From positions 62,001-126,000 of the forward strand of contig CAJAFV010000058.1 in the NCBI GenBank assembly GCA_903939115.1: a stretch of 64,000 nt of DNA. Reading direction: 5' to 3'. This stretch comes from an uncultured Geobacteraceae bacterium. GTDB taxonomy: Bacteria > Desulfobacterota > Desulfuromonadia > Geobacterales > Pseudopelobacteraceae. Under the pieces are notes generated by a model. It saw only the letters and a list, made by a program, of their open reading frames with translations. It was not told the origin of the DNA and ran no database searches. Numbering within the stretch: the stretch's first letter is position 1; each line of letters begins with the position of its first letter. Below are positions 51,262-60,000 of this stretch, piece after piece. Both the position numbers and the translations under genes were made by a program.

Positions 51262-51603
51262 TTATGCGGCCTTCTTCAGCTCTTCCCTGACGACCCGGCG
51301 CAGGGTACTTTCAATGTCTTGATGATTGATAGCCTGTTTCAGAGTTTCATTTATAAGAGTCTGGTAGCCACGATCTCCGGCTTGTGTTTTAAACCAGGCA
51401 ACGATTGAGGCGTCCAACATAATGTTGATCCGCTTCTTTTTGGCATTGACGGATGCGTGCCATTCTTCGCGGGAAACGTCTTTCATATTGATGCGGAAAC
51501 GGCCCGCGTCAAACATTTCCTGTGTGATGGGCGGCGCATCATCATCTATTTCTGAAATAGATAATTTGCTCACTTTTTTCTGCTTTTCGCATGCTGATAA
51601 CAT
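51262..51603 (-). CDS. brnA: BrnA-family antitoxin
   Basis: The protein is 113 aa from ATG 51603, 9 bases from GGAGG (51613-51617). Its C-terminal RHH part reads NAKKKRINIMLDASIVAWFK then RGYQTLINETLKQAI, ending REELKKAA. The N-terminal part is the toxin-binding region. It overlaps the brnT gene by 62 bases, as in typical brnTA. Confidence 0.9.
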   Translation of the reverse strand: MLSACEKQKKVSKLSISEIDDDAPPITQEMFDAGRFRINMKDVSREEWHASVNAKKKRINIMLDASIVAWFKTQAGDRGYQTLINETLKQAINHQDIESTLRRVVREELKKAA

Positions 51604-51811
51604 GAATTCCATCCTCCGATTCGGTGTGGGCGATTACTACGACAGTAGTGACGAGTATGCCGAGTGTATACCAGCGCTGTTCTCCATAATCAAACCGGGG
51701 GTCTTCCATGGTATCGGTCGGCTGATGGAATACCTTCTCAGCATCGGCAAAATCGAGCTGATGCTTTTTAAGGTTTGCTTGTCGCTTGTTTTCATCCCAA
51801 GTAAATTTCAT
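51542..51811 (-). CDS. brnT: BrnT-family ribonuclease toxin
   Basis: The protein is 89 aa from ATG 51811. Complete BrnT: KFTWDENKRQANLKKHQLDF, PRFDYGEQRWYTLGI and the C-terminal IHVISMRKAEKSEQIIYF with the catalytic-type Arg/Lys/Glu cluster. BrnT cuts RNA and is induced by stress. The ATG lies 6 bases from the -10, so the mRNA is probably leaderless. It contrasts with the frameshifted copy at 46310-46577. Confidence 0.92.
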   Translation of the reverse strand: MKFTWDENKRQANLKKHQLDFADAEKVFHQPTDTMEDPRFDYGEQRWYTLGILVTTVVVIAHTESEDGIHVISMRKAEKSEQIIYFRNR

Positions 51812-51817
51812 AAGCAG

Positions 51818-51846
51818 TATATACACATGATTATGCATACAGTCAA
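51818..51846 (-). promoter_or_regulatory. Leaderless promoter of intact brnTA
   Basis: TTGACT (51841-51846), 17 bases and TATATA (51818-51823) on the minus strand, 6 bases before the ATG at 51811. GTAT...ATAC ends within the spacer form a dyad that may be the BrnA operator. Confidence 0.7.
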
Positions 51847-51867
51847 ACGGTAAAAATGACGATTTTC

Positions 51868-51951
51868 GTAGGGGCGCAATGCTTGCGCCCTGCTGCGATA
51901 GGCAACACTGCTGCATATTGCATCCGGGCGACCCGCCGGGATCACCCCTAC
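51868..51951. repeat. Palindromic GTAGGGGC-family repeat
   Basis: It starts GTAGGGGCGCAATGCTTGCG and ends GATCACCCCTAC. The inner GCGCAATGCTTGCGC is itself a hairpin. It belongs to the family seen at 39135, 51109 and 55234. Confidence 0.7.
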
Positions 51952-52008
51952 GTTTTTATCGGTATTACCCACCTTCAAATAAATGGATTCTGGTACATTC
52001 CAACCCAC

Positions 52009-52194
52009 TTAACTGAGCGTCGGCATGCTCATCATATACTGTTTGCCCCATCGCGCATTGAGCCAGCGTTTCAGTAGCGGGTCAGTGAGAGTGATGAGTC
52101 CTTTATCATCCTGTTGCATCTGATTAACGCAATCAACTACTGATATTAAACTGTCGGCATAATACCAGTAGTTAAAAAGTACGCAAGTGACTTC
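52009..52194 (-). pseudogene. Possible C-terminal gene remnant
   Basis: The minus-strand frame open from 52194 to TAA at 52009-52011 reads VTCVLFNYWYYADSLISVVD, later GLITLTDPLLKRWLNARWG. Its aromatic-rich, varied composition looks like real protein rather than chance. No start codon or ribosome site is present, and a TGA lies just upstream at 52195-52197. I do not recognise the family. No other gene is seen from 51812 to 52295. Confidence 0.3.
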
Positions 52195-52284
52195 TCATTT
52201 GGCACTTGGAATATATTAAGATGACCGGACATCGCATAAAAGTCAGTGCTGATTTTTATGCTGAATAATTACCTGCAGGTATGG

Positions 52285-52290
52285 TATAAA
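52285..52290 (+). promoter_or_regulatory. Extended -10 of DUF6516 pair 2
   Basis: TGGTATAAA contains an extended -10 (TATAAA at 52285-52290), only 5 bases before the ATG at 52296. Upstream -35 (TGAATA) is poor. Again this implies a leaderless or near-leaderless mRNA. Confidence 0.5.
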
Positions 52291-52295
52291 GTCCC

Positions 52296-52604
52296 ATGCC
52301 TGAAATCAAAATCATAGACAAATCCTTTTCTCTATCACGAAAACGTGGCAACGGAACTGTCAGGTATGAAGTGTGGGAGATTGACGGAGCCGTATCCCGT
52401 TATAATCTGGCGTACATAAATCACCGTATCTATTTCGGAGACAACGGCAGAGTCCTCGGTTATGACAACAGACACGGACACCATCGACATTACATGGGGG
52501 TTGTAGAGTCTGTTGATACAGACTGCTATGAAGAAATCGAGCAGCGGTTTGAACAGGAGTGGGTAGTTTTACTGGAGGCTTATAATGCGAAACATAACCG
52601 TTAA
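52296..52604 (+). CDS. DUF6516 (TumE-like) toxin, pair 2
   Basis: The protein is 102 aa. The family motif is VLGYDNRHGHHRHYMG, preceded by VRYEVWEIDGAVSRYNLAYI. It matches the GYDN-x-x-G...H..G pattern of the protein at 47316. It overlaps its antitoxin-like partner by 20 bases. The two pairs face opposite directions and are diverged, so they look like independent acquisitions rather than a recent duplication. Confidence 0.8.
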   Translation: MPEIKIIDKSFSLSRKRGNGTVRYEVWEIDGAVSRYNLAYINHRIYFGDNGRVLGYDNRHGHHRHYMGVVESVDTDCYEEIEQRFEQEWVVLLEAYNAKHNR

Positions 52605-52959
52605 TACGGGAACAATAGAGACATACTTTGCAGATATACGCAAAATAGCCAAAAAGATCGATCACAATAAACCGATACAACCGGAATTTACTCTCACATT
52701 TGAAGACCCTGGCGACATGTTTGCGGTCATGACCCCTGTACGACTGGCGCTTTTCAGGGCGGCCAAAGCTCAACTCTCCTCGATATCTGCTCTGGCACAA
52801 AGATTGGGGCGCGACCGGAGCACTGTAAAAAAAGACGTTGATGTTCTCGTCGCTGCCGGTCTCCTTGATATTGAGGAAGTTCCGCTACCGGGTCATGGCA
52901 GACAGAAATTTGTCAAGGTCATGGCGGACAGGATTCAACTGCACGCGGTTGTGACCTGA
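52585..52959 (+). CDS. Winged-helix antitoxin-like protein (partner of DUF6516), pair 2
   Basis: The protein is 124 aa with GGAGG 6 bases before the ATG. Winged-helix core: MTPVRLALFRAAKAQLSSIS, LAQRLGRDRSTVKKDVDVLV, then AAGLLDIEEVPLPGHGRQKF. It is the same architecture as 46951-47319, with a short helical N-terminus. It is the probable antitoxin and autorepressor. Confidence 0.82.
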   Translation: MRNITVNTGTIETYFADIRKIAKKIDHNKPIQPEFTLTFEDPGDMFAVMTPVRLALFRAAKAQLSSISALAQRLGRDRSTVKKDVDVLVAAGLLDIEEVPLPGHGRQKFVKVMADRIQLHAVVT

Positions 52960-53078
52960 TTTTGCTGTAATTTCATTCATGTCGATCCCCTTAACTCCAA
53001 TTACAATTTCCAACCGTGCTGTTTATAATTTTGTTGCGGCGCACGTGAACATCCCCCCTTCCCCCTCCTCCACCCAAA

Positions 53079-53133
53079 AGTTTACCAGAAATTATTCCAA
53101 CTGAGATTTGTTTGTAACATTGCTGTGCTAAGT
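53079..53133 (+). promoter_or_regulatory. Surface-gene promoter block, copy E
   Basis: TTTACCAGAAATTATTCCAA, then TTTGTTTGTAACA (53107-53119), 6 bases, TGCTAAGT (53126-53133). It matches copy D at most positions over 50 bases and is on the opposite strand. It lies about 58 bases before the foldase lipoprotein start and should drive the two-partner secretion operon. Confidence 0.7.
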
Positions 53134-53190
53134 TGCTGCGCTGAAATGCACCACTGCTTTCTATTTCAGCCTACACCGGAGCCCGGCACA

Positions 53191-55215
53191 ATGCGTGAAT
53201 ATCTGGAACATATACGAGTTATCTCAATCTCCGCCCTGATCGGCCTGCCGCTGACAGCCTGTTCCACGGCGCCTGTCGTTGTCCACCAGGGTGACAAGGT
53301 AGAAATCAATTTCACCTGTCGTCTGCAGAATGGCGAACTGGCCGCCACCACCCGCCCTGATGCCTCGGTCAGCGGCGAAACAAAAGCGCCGCTCTATATG
53401 ACCCGTCAGGGGGCAGAAGATACCGTTGCTGTTACGGCGGGCCCGCCATCAGCTGAAGTGCTGAAGCGTGATCGGGAACCATTCGAGCAGGAGATCATTG
53501 CGCGGCTGGCGCCGAAACTGCCTGGCTTAAAGTCAGGGGAGCAGGTGCAGTGGCTTATTGCGGCTGATCGTTATCCGGTTGCAGCGCCGAAAGAAAAGCA
53601 GGTCAATATGGCGCTCGTCAGGAAGCGCGAGAAAGAGATGCGCCTGACTATCGAAGAATATACCAACAAAACCGGTAAGAGTCCTGAAGTAGGGCGACCG
53701 TTTGTACTGGATAAACTGGTGCCGGGGAAGATAGCTGAAGTCAGCGACAAAGAGGTGCTGATCCGCTTCGCTCCGGCTGCGACGAAGGATCTGGTAACAC
53801 CTTTCGGGCCGGTAACCGTGCGTGAGTTGGCCGACCATTATGAACTTGATATTGCAGCAGAAAAAGGGCGACTGGTGCGCACCGGTCCAATGGCAGGGCG
53901 GATCAGCGATATTAATACAGATTCCATGACGATTGATTATGGTCATCCGTTCGCCGGTGAAAAGCTGAACTGTGAAGTGACGGTAGTGAAGGTAACCCCC
54001 GGAGAACGGCAGGCAATCGCCACATCTCTGCCGGTAACACAGGCGGAGGCGGCTGTTGAAGCGGCAGCCCCGGTTCCGGCCCTTGAACTGAAGAATGAAT
54101 CGCAACTTGACCCGCAGATTGCCGCACAGCTGGAAGAGGCGCTGCGAAAAATAAATGCTGCCAATCTGGCGGAAGCTTCAGCGCCAGCCGCAGTCGGTGA
54201 TCTTGCAGCAGTGAACTATACCGCCATGCTGGAAGATGGCGCGCTCTTTTACACCACCCGTAAAGCAGTAGCCGATGATCCGGCCGCAAAAAAAGCGCCC
54301 TGGTTTTCGGCCCCGAAAGAATTTGCCGCAGAGATGGTGCCGGTAGGCAAGTCGGCGCTGTTTCCCGGTGTCGGCGATGCGCTGGCCGGCATGAAAGTCG
54401 GCGGCACGAAGCGGTTGGTTCTTCCCCCGGAGCAGGCCTTTGGCCTGAGCGACCCGGAGAAACTGCAGAAACTGCCTCTGGCGAGAACCATGCCGCGCAC
54501 GGTGACGGTGTCCGCAGAGGAGTATGTCAAACGTTTTAACGGCTTCCCGGTTGTTGGTAAAGAGATCCAGGCAACCGCGTATTTTCCCGCCAAAGTGACT
54601 GCAGTCCGGGAGCGCGAAGTTGACCTGCAGCTTATGGCCGAGAATGGTAAAACCTTTAGTGAGCCATTTGGCGACACCGTGATCACGGTTGATGAGACGA
54701 ACATTACCACAACGCTAAAGCCGGTTGTCGGCGCTGTTTTCCCCGGCCAGAACGGCTATGGAATAATCACCGCCAGCGATGCCGACAGCTTTACGCTGGA
54801 CATGAACAATCCGCTGGCCGGTAAATCGGTGACTATTGATCTGGAACTGACCGGTTTAACGGCAGCGTCCGCTCTGTCGCCGGCAGAACTTCCCTGGCAG
54901 GAAGACCATGATGCAGCGCTGGCGCAAGCCAAAAAAGAGGGCAAACCGGTCGTTCTGGTGCTGCACGCCGACTGGTGCAGCTTCTGCAAAAAACTGTTCA
55001 GCGAAACCATGCCTGATCCGCGCATCAGCGCACTGCGCGACAAATTCACCTGGATCAAGGTGAATTCCGACAAGCTGACCGAGTACAAAAAGCTCTATGG
55101 CCAGGAAGGCTACCCGATGATCGTGCTGTTCAAGCCCGACGGCAGCATCGCCCAAAAGCTTGATGGCTTTCAGGAAGCGGGACGCCTGCGGGCCGCACTG
55201 CAGGAAGTGATGTAG
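53191..55215 (+). CDS. Lipoprotein foldase: two SlyD-like FKBP modules plus thioredoxin domain
   Basis: The protein is 674 aa from ATG 53191 with GGAG 9 bases upstream. Lipobox LTAC (21-24). Module 1 has VEINFTCRLQNGELAATT and closes MTIDYGHPFAGEKLNCEVTV. Module 2 has AAVNYTAMLEDGALFYTT, FPGVGDALAGMKVGGTKRLV and closes FTLDMNNPLAGKSVTIDLEL. These NHPLAGK-type endings are the SlyD hallmark. The C-terminus is a thioredoxin-like domain with HADWCSFCKKLF. It may isomerise prolines and handle disulfides of exported protein. It is first in the operon with TpsB and TpsA. Confidence 0.85.
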   Translation: MREYLEHIRVISISALIGLPLTACSTAPVVVHQGDKVEINFTCRLQNGELAATTRPDASVSGETKAPLYMTRQGAEDTVAVTAGPPSAEVLKRDREPFEQEIIARLAPKLPGLKSGEQVQWLIAADRYPVAAPKEKQVNMALVRKREKEMRLTIEEYTNKTGKSPEVGRPFVLDKLVPGKIAEVSDKEVLIRFAPAATKDLVTPFGPVTVRELADHYELDIAAEKGRLVRTGPMAGRISDINTDSMTIDYGHPFAGEKLNCEVTVVKVTPGERQAIATSLPVTQAEAAVEAAAPVPALELKNESQLDPQIAAQLEEALRKINAANLAEASAPAAVGDLAAVNYTAMLEDGALFYTTRKAVADDPAAKKAPWFSAPKEFAAEMVPVGKSALFPGVGDALAGMKVGGTKRLVLPPEQAFGLSDPEKLQKLPLARTMPRTVTVSAEEYVKRFNGFPVVGKEIQATAYFPAKVTAVREREVDLQLMAENGKTFSEPFGDTVITVDETNITTTLKPVVGAVFPGQNGYGIITASDADSFTLDMNNPLAGKSVTIDLELTGLTAASALSPAELPWQEDHDAALAQAKKEGKPVVLVLHADWCSFCKKLFSETMPDPRISALRDKFTWIKVNSDKLTEYKKLYGQEGYPMIVLFKPDGSIAQKLDGFQEAGRLRAALQEVM

Positions 55216-55233
55216 GAAAAGGCGGGTTTATCT

Positions 55234-55325
55234 GTAGGGGCAAAGCAAGGTTTTATCTGCTTTGCCCGCCTTTGGTGGTAATCCCGGCAAGGGCGAAGCA
55301 GGCGGGTCTTTTGCTTCGCCCCTAC
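55234..55325. repeat. Palindromic GTAGGGGC-family repeat inside the operon
   Basis: It starts GTAGGGGCAAAGCAAGG and ends TTGCTTCGCCCCTAC, with GCCCGCCTTTGG and GGGCGAAGC inside. It lies between the foldase and TpsB genes, so it would be transcribed and could tune the ratio of the two. Confidence 0.75.
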
Positions 55326-55361
55326 GGTCAGAAATTTATCTTCATTAAAAAATGGACTGAA

Positions 55362-57005
55362 ATGAACAATTTACCTCAGAAAAACAATTGGAATCCACGG
55401 CTGCTCACATTGCTCTGCGTCTGTCTGCTTATCTCCGCAACCGTTGCTGCGGCGGAGGAACCTGTCGCGACTGAGGCTGCACCGGCAGCGCCCTCTGCAG
55501 TTGTCGAACAGGAACAGACCTTTACCATCCGGCGTATCGAAATTACCGGGAGCGCCCTCTTCAGCGACGAAGAGCTGCAGAAGCAGCTTAAGCCGTTTAT
55601 CGGCAGAGGCAAGACGGCGGCTGATGTCGAGGGGGCCCGCGATGCGCTGGAACGCTTCTTCCATGATCAGGGCTATCCGACGGTGATGGTGAACATCCCC
55701 GAGCAGGCAGTGCTGAGCAAGGTCATCCACCTTGATATTATCGAGAACCGCGTCGGCACGGTAACTGTAACCGGCAACAAATGGTTTTCGACGGAAAAGA
55801 TCCTGAGCGAGCTTCCCTCAATTGCCCCCGGACAGGTTATCAAACTTCAACAGTTGCAGCTTGAAGCGAACCGTATCAACCGCAACCCCGATTTCAAGGT
55901 AATTCCCGACATGCAGCCGGGAAAAGCACCCGAATCAGTCGACATGACCCTCAAAGTTACCGAGCAGATGCCGCTGCATGGCAGTCTGGAGCTGAACAAC
56001 CGCTCCAGTTACGACACGACTGCTCTCAGGCTGAACACAGCGCTCCGCTACGACAACCTCTGGCAGCGGGATCATTCGTTCTCGCTGCAATATCAGATGT
56101 CGCCGCAGCAGTTTGGTGAAGTGAAGGTCGCGTCCGGTTCATATACGCTTCCGGCCTTCTGGGACCGCGACGATAAAGTTGTACTCTACGGGGTCTGGTC
56201 CAACACCGACACCGCTTCTGCAGCCGGTTTCAACAACCTCGGCAACGGGACAATCTTTGGCAGCCGCGTGATAATTCCTTTACAAGGTGTAGGCGATTAC
56301 AGCCACACGGCGGTGCTTGGGGTTGACTACAAGAATTTTGAGGAGACGGTCGGACTGATCGGCGCTGAAGGGGTCAAAACACCGATCAGCTATTTCCCCT
56401 TTTCCGTCGCCTACAGTTCATCACTTCGCGATGATGGCGGCTCAACCTCTTTCAATGCGGGCTTGAACATGTCGTTCCGGGGAGCGGTGTCTGATGCGCG
56501 TCAGTTCGAAGATAAACGCTATAAGGCCCGCGGTAACTACATCACCATGACGGCCGGTGTCGAGCGGAGCCAGAAGCTTCCGGGCGATTTTACGTTGCTG
56601 GCAAAGATGGACGGACAGTTGGCCGACCAACCGCTGATTTCCAATGAGCAGTACTCGTCCGGAGGGGTGGAAAGTGTCAGAGGGTATCACGAGAGTGAAG
56701 CCAGTGGCGACAATGCGCTCCACGGAGTGCTTGAATTGGCAGCCCCGGATCTGCTCAAAAAGGTTGGCAAAGATCGTTTCAGCCTGACCCCCTACATCTT
56801 CTACGATGCCGCCGAATTGTGGGTGAAGGAACCGCTGCCCGCTCAGCAGTCACTTGCCGGACTTTCAGGGGCCGGTTTCGGCATGCGCGGCACGTTGTTC
56901 GGTGCTCTCGACTATCAGTCCGACTACGGCTTTGCCCTCCGCGATACGAACCGCACCAAAGCCGGTGATTCATACCTGCATTTTAAGGTGAAGTGGCAGT
57001 TTTGA
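55362..57005 (+). CDS. TpsB-type outer-membrane transporter (ShlB/FhaC/HecB family)
   Basis: The protein is 547 aa from ATG 55362; the open frame extends upstream into the repeat but the signal (LLTLLCVCLLISATVAAA) fits this start. Two POTRA domains: FTIRRIEITGSALFSDEELQ, then IENRVGTVTVTGNKWFSTEK. A 16-strand type barrel follows, with the conserved VRGY loop motif GVESVRGYHESEASGDN and a final strand YLHFKVKWQF. It secretes the TpsA protein encoded 65 bases downstream. Confidence 0.94.
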   Translation: MNNLPQKNNWNPRLLTLLCVCLLISATVAAAEEPVATEAAPAAPSAVVEQEQTFTIRRIEITGSALFSDEELQKQLKPFIGRGKTAADVEGARDALERFFHDQGYPTVMVNIPEQAVLSKVIHLDIIENRVGTVTVTGNKWFSTEKILSELPSIAPGQVIKLQQLQLEANRINRNPDFKVIPDMQPGKAPESVDMTLKVTEQMPLHGSLELNNRSSYDTTALRLNTALRYDNLWQRDHSFSLQYQMSPQQFGEVKVASGSYTLPAFWDRDDKVVLYGVWSNTDTASAAGFNNLGNGTIFGSRVIIPLQGVGDYSHTAVLGVDYKNFEETVGLIGAEGVKTPISYFPFSVAYSSSLRDDGGSTSFNAGLNMSFRGAVSDARQFEDKRYKARGNYITMTAGVERSQKLPGDFTLLAKMDGQLADQPLISNEQYSSGGVESVRGYHESEASGDNALHGVLELAAPDLLKKVGKDRFSLTPYIFYDAAELWVKEPLPAQQSLAGLSGAGFGMRGTLFGALDYQSDYGFALRDTNRTKAGDSYLHFKVKWQF

Positions 57006-57021
57006 CTCTAACCACCCCCAA

Positions 57022-57045
57022 CCCCCTCCTTAATCAAGGAGGGGG
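57022..57045. repeat. Hairpin between tpsB and tpsA
   Basis: CCCCCTCCTT and AAGGAGGGGG pair perfectly around AATC. No T-run follows. It is an intercistronic palindrome that may attenuate or stabilise the tpsA message. Confidence 0.7.
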
Positions 57046-57070
57046 CTATAAATTACAGGAACCTATCCGT

Positions 57071-60000
57071 ATGGAAATGAAGACCCACAGATCTCGAAAG
57101 ATGCTGCGACGCCAGACGTGCGCGCTGGTAGTGGCTGTTACTCTGGCGTTTTCACCCGCACTGGCTGCCGCCGCTGCGCCGACCATTCCCGGCTTTTACG
57201 GTACGGTCGCGATGCCGAATGCTCCAGCTGCCGGTACGCTGCCGGTACTTCTTCCCGGTGGCACATTGAGCGGTGCCACCGTAAATCCTGCAGTCGGCAC
57301 CACTCTGACGGTCAACCAGAATGCCCCGCAGGCGACCATCGACTGGAAGTCGTTCAATATTGCTCCTGGTTCCGTTGTCATTTTCAATCAGAAAAAAGAT
57401 GGCGTGGCACAGCCACAGTGGGCTGCGCTTAACCGTATCTATGACGCCAATCCGAGCTTGATTTTTGGCAAGCTGCAGGCGGACGGCAAGGTCTATCTGC
57501 TCAACCGCAACGGCATTCTTTTTGGGCCCGGTTCTCAGGTGAACGTGCATTCCCTGGCCGCCTCAAATCTTAATATCACCGATCAGAATTTTAAAGACGG
57601 CAAGCTCATCTTCACGGCACTGCCTTACGACGCCACTCAGGGTGCGCTCTCAGGCGATGCCTTTGTCTCCAATTACGGGACCATCACCACTGACAGCGGC
57701 GGTTCTGTCTTCCTGGTCGGGCCGAATGTCGTCAACGCCGGCACGATCAGCGCTCCCTCCGGCAAGATCAATCTGATCGGGGCCAGGCAGAAATCTGATG
57801 GCAGCGGTGAGGTGGAAACGTTTGAACTGACGGTTGATGCGACCGGTAACGATGTAACCTACAACGACCTGCAGCAGGTTCCGGGCGCAGCCTACAACTC
57901 AGCAACCGGTAAGCTGATCACAGAAAATGGCGGGCGGGTCGGCATGTATGGCGCAACCGTGCAAAATGATGGTTTGATCCGCTCAGTGACCGCTTTTAAA
58001 AAGGGTGGTGTTGTTATACTGGCGGCGCGTGACAAAGTCACAACCGGCATTGGCAGCGTTATCGAATCGCCGATCGCCACATCGATAGATCCTGCTACCG
58101 GAAAGGCGGAAACGGCCGATCCGCAATTTTCTTTCAGTCACCCGGAAGTTATTGTCAAGGGGGTGGAAACAAATAGCGGTATCAATCCATTGAGTGCCAT
58201 TGAACTTCAGGGTTCGATTGTTGCGCCATCCGGAAATGTGACTTTGACCGCCAGGGACAAAGTTTTTCTTGGTGACAGCAGCAGCATCAATGTAGCGGGA
58301 CTCTGGCTTGACCGGCCCGCTTCGGCCAATCTGATGGAGGTGCAGCTTAACAGTGTCGATTTGCGTGACGATTACGGCCAGAAAATCGGGACTCTGCTGG
58401 GACAGAAAATTGCCGTAGATGTCCTGACCGGCTCAACCATCGGCAACCTTAAAAACAACTATTTGACTATTCAGACCGGAGCTGAAGAGCGCAGCACCAG
58501 GGGTGGCCATATAACTATTTCGGAGCGGACTGATAATGTCGCACTGGAACAGCTGATTTTCAAACAGGGAGCGCAGCTTGATTTTTCCGGGGGCGGCATT
58601 CGCTATGGCAGTGGAGTCATGGCAACCTCACGGCTTATTTCCGGAAACAAAATCTATGATATAGGGACTGCTCCGCAATGGCTTCAATATAATCTCCTGG
58701 CGGACAGCCAGGCAAAAAGCTATTCGCGCTTTGGGGTTGCTGCCGAAAAATTCAACGGGCTCTATTTAGGTGGCGGCAGCTCGATTGAGGATCGTACCAT
58801 AACCGCAGCCAGGGTTGTCGGGAGCGATGCCGGCAGCGTGCTTTTTAATGCCCGCGTGGCAGCGCTTGATGGCGCCCTGATCAGCAGTGTCACGCGTGGA
58901 CAGTACCAGACCGCTGTCACCAGCCGCTATGCACAGGCAACCACAACCTCCGGTACGCCGGACAATCCGGATTATCTTGTTTCCGTCACGCGTGGCCTTG
59001 AAGAGCCGCTGGGCGGAACGGTTACGATCGGTAATGCACTGCCGGCTGCTCCGGCGGCACAAAACAGGGATAACGAAAAAAGCTTCATCGTCAACGCTCT
59101 CACAATCAAGCCGACAACAGCAGCACTTGCGGCGAATATTGACGCCACATACGTTCTTGACCCGACGGCAGCGACTGAAATATCGACAGCGTTTCTTAAC
59201 AGAGCTGACTTGAGTGCGCTGAACCTGTTTGCCAACACAACCATCACCACCGAAGCGGGCGCCGGCATCAATCTGCTGCCGGGGGGCAGTTATGTTGCCA
59301 GAGCACGGCGCATCGAATATGACGGCACCATCGATATAGCCGGTGGCTCGGTAGAAATGTCCACTCGCCCGAACGCTTCTTCTTATCAAACATTAACAAC
59401 AAAAACAGATCCGGTAAATACGCTCTACCAGCCGCTGATCGAGACCATTTACCTGGGATCGGGGAGCCGCATTTCGACTGCGGGCCGACAGATTGATAAC
59501 AGCGCCGCCGGGACTTTTCTCAGCGCCGTGACCCCGACCGGTCATACCGCTGGCGGATCAATACTGATCCAGGAGCGAACCGAACAGGGGACAAGTGTAT
59601 CTGTCGGGACATCAACAGAAGGGCACACCCTGGCGGTGGCGAGCGGAGCAGTGCTGGATGTAAGTGGTGGCTGGACAATTGACGGTAAGGGAGCCATCTC
59701 CGGAGGCAATGCAGGAACTCTGGATTTGAAAGGGTCGACACTGAGTCTCGGCGGAGAGCTGCGCGGTTACTCCCTGCCAGGGAAAAATGGTGGTGAGATC
59801 AAGCTGCATGCCGGTGAGGTGACGGTGACAGCGCGTGACCTGGTGCTCCCTGACAATATGCCGGTTGATGCAGTTGTGCCTGACTACCTGCTGGGCAAGC
59901 TGGTGCTGGGAGAGAACCGCCTTTCAGAGAGCGGTTTTTCACGGATCAGCCTGACCGCCATCAATGACCTTAGTTTTAGTGATGGCGCGATTTTAAGCCC

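Noticed and set aside
43370-52959. Integron cassette array as explanation for the TA cluster
   Set aside because: No integrase gene and no recognisable attC cores; the shared boundary units do not show the expected inverse-core layout.
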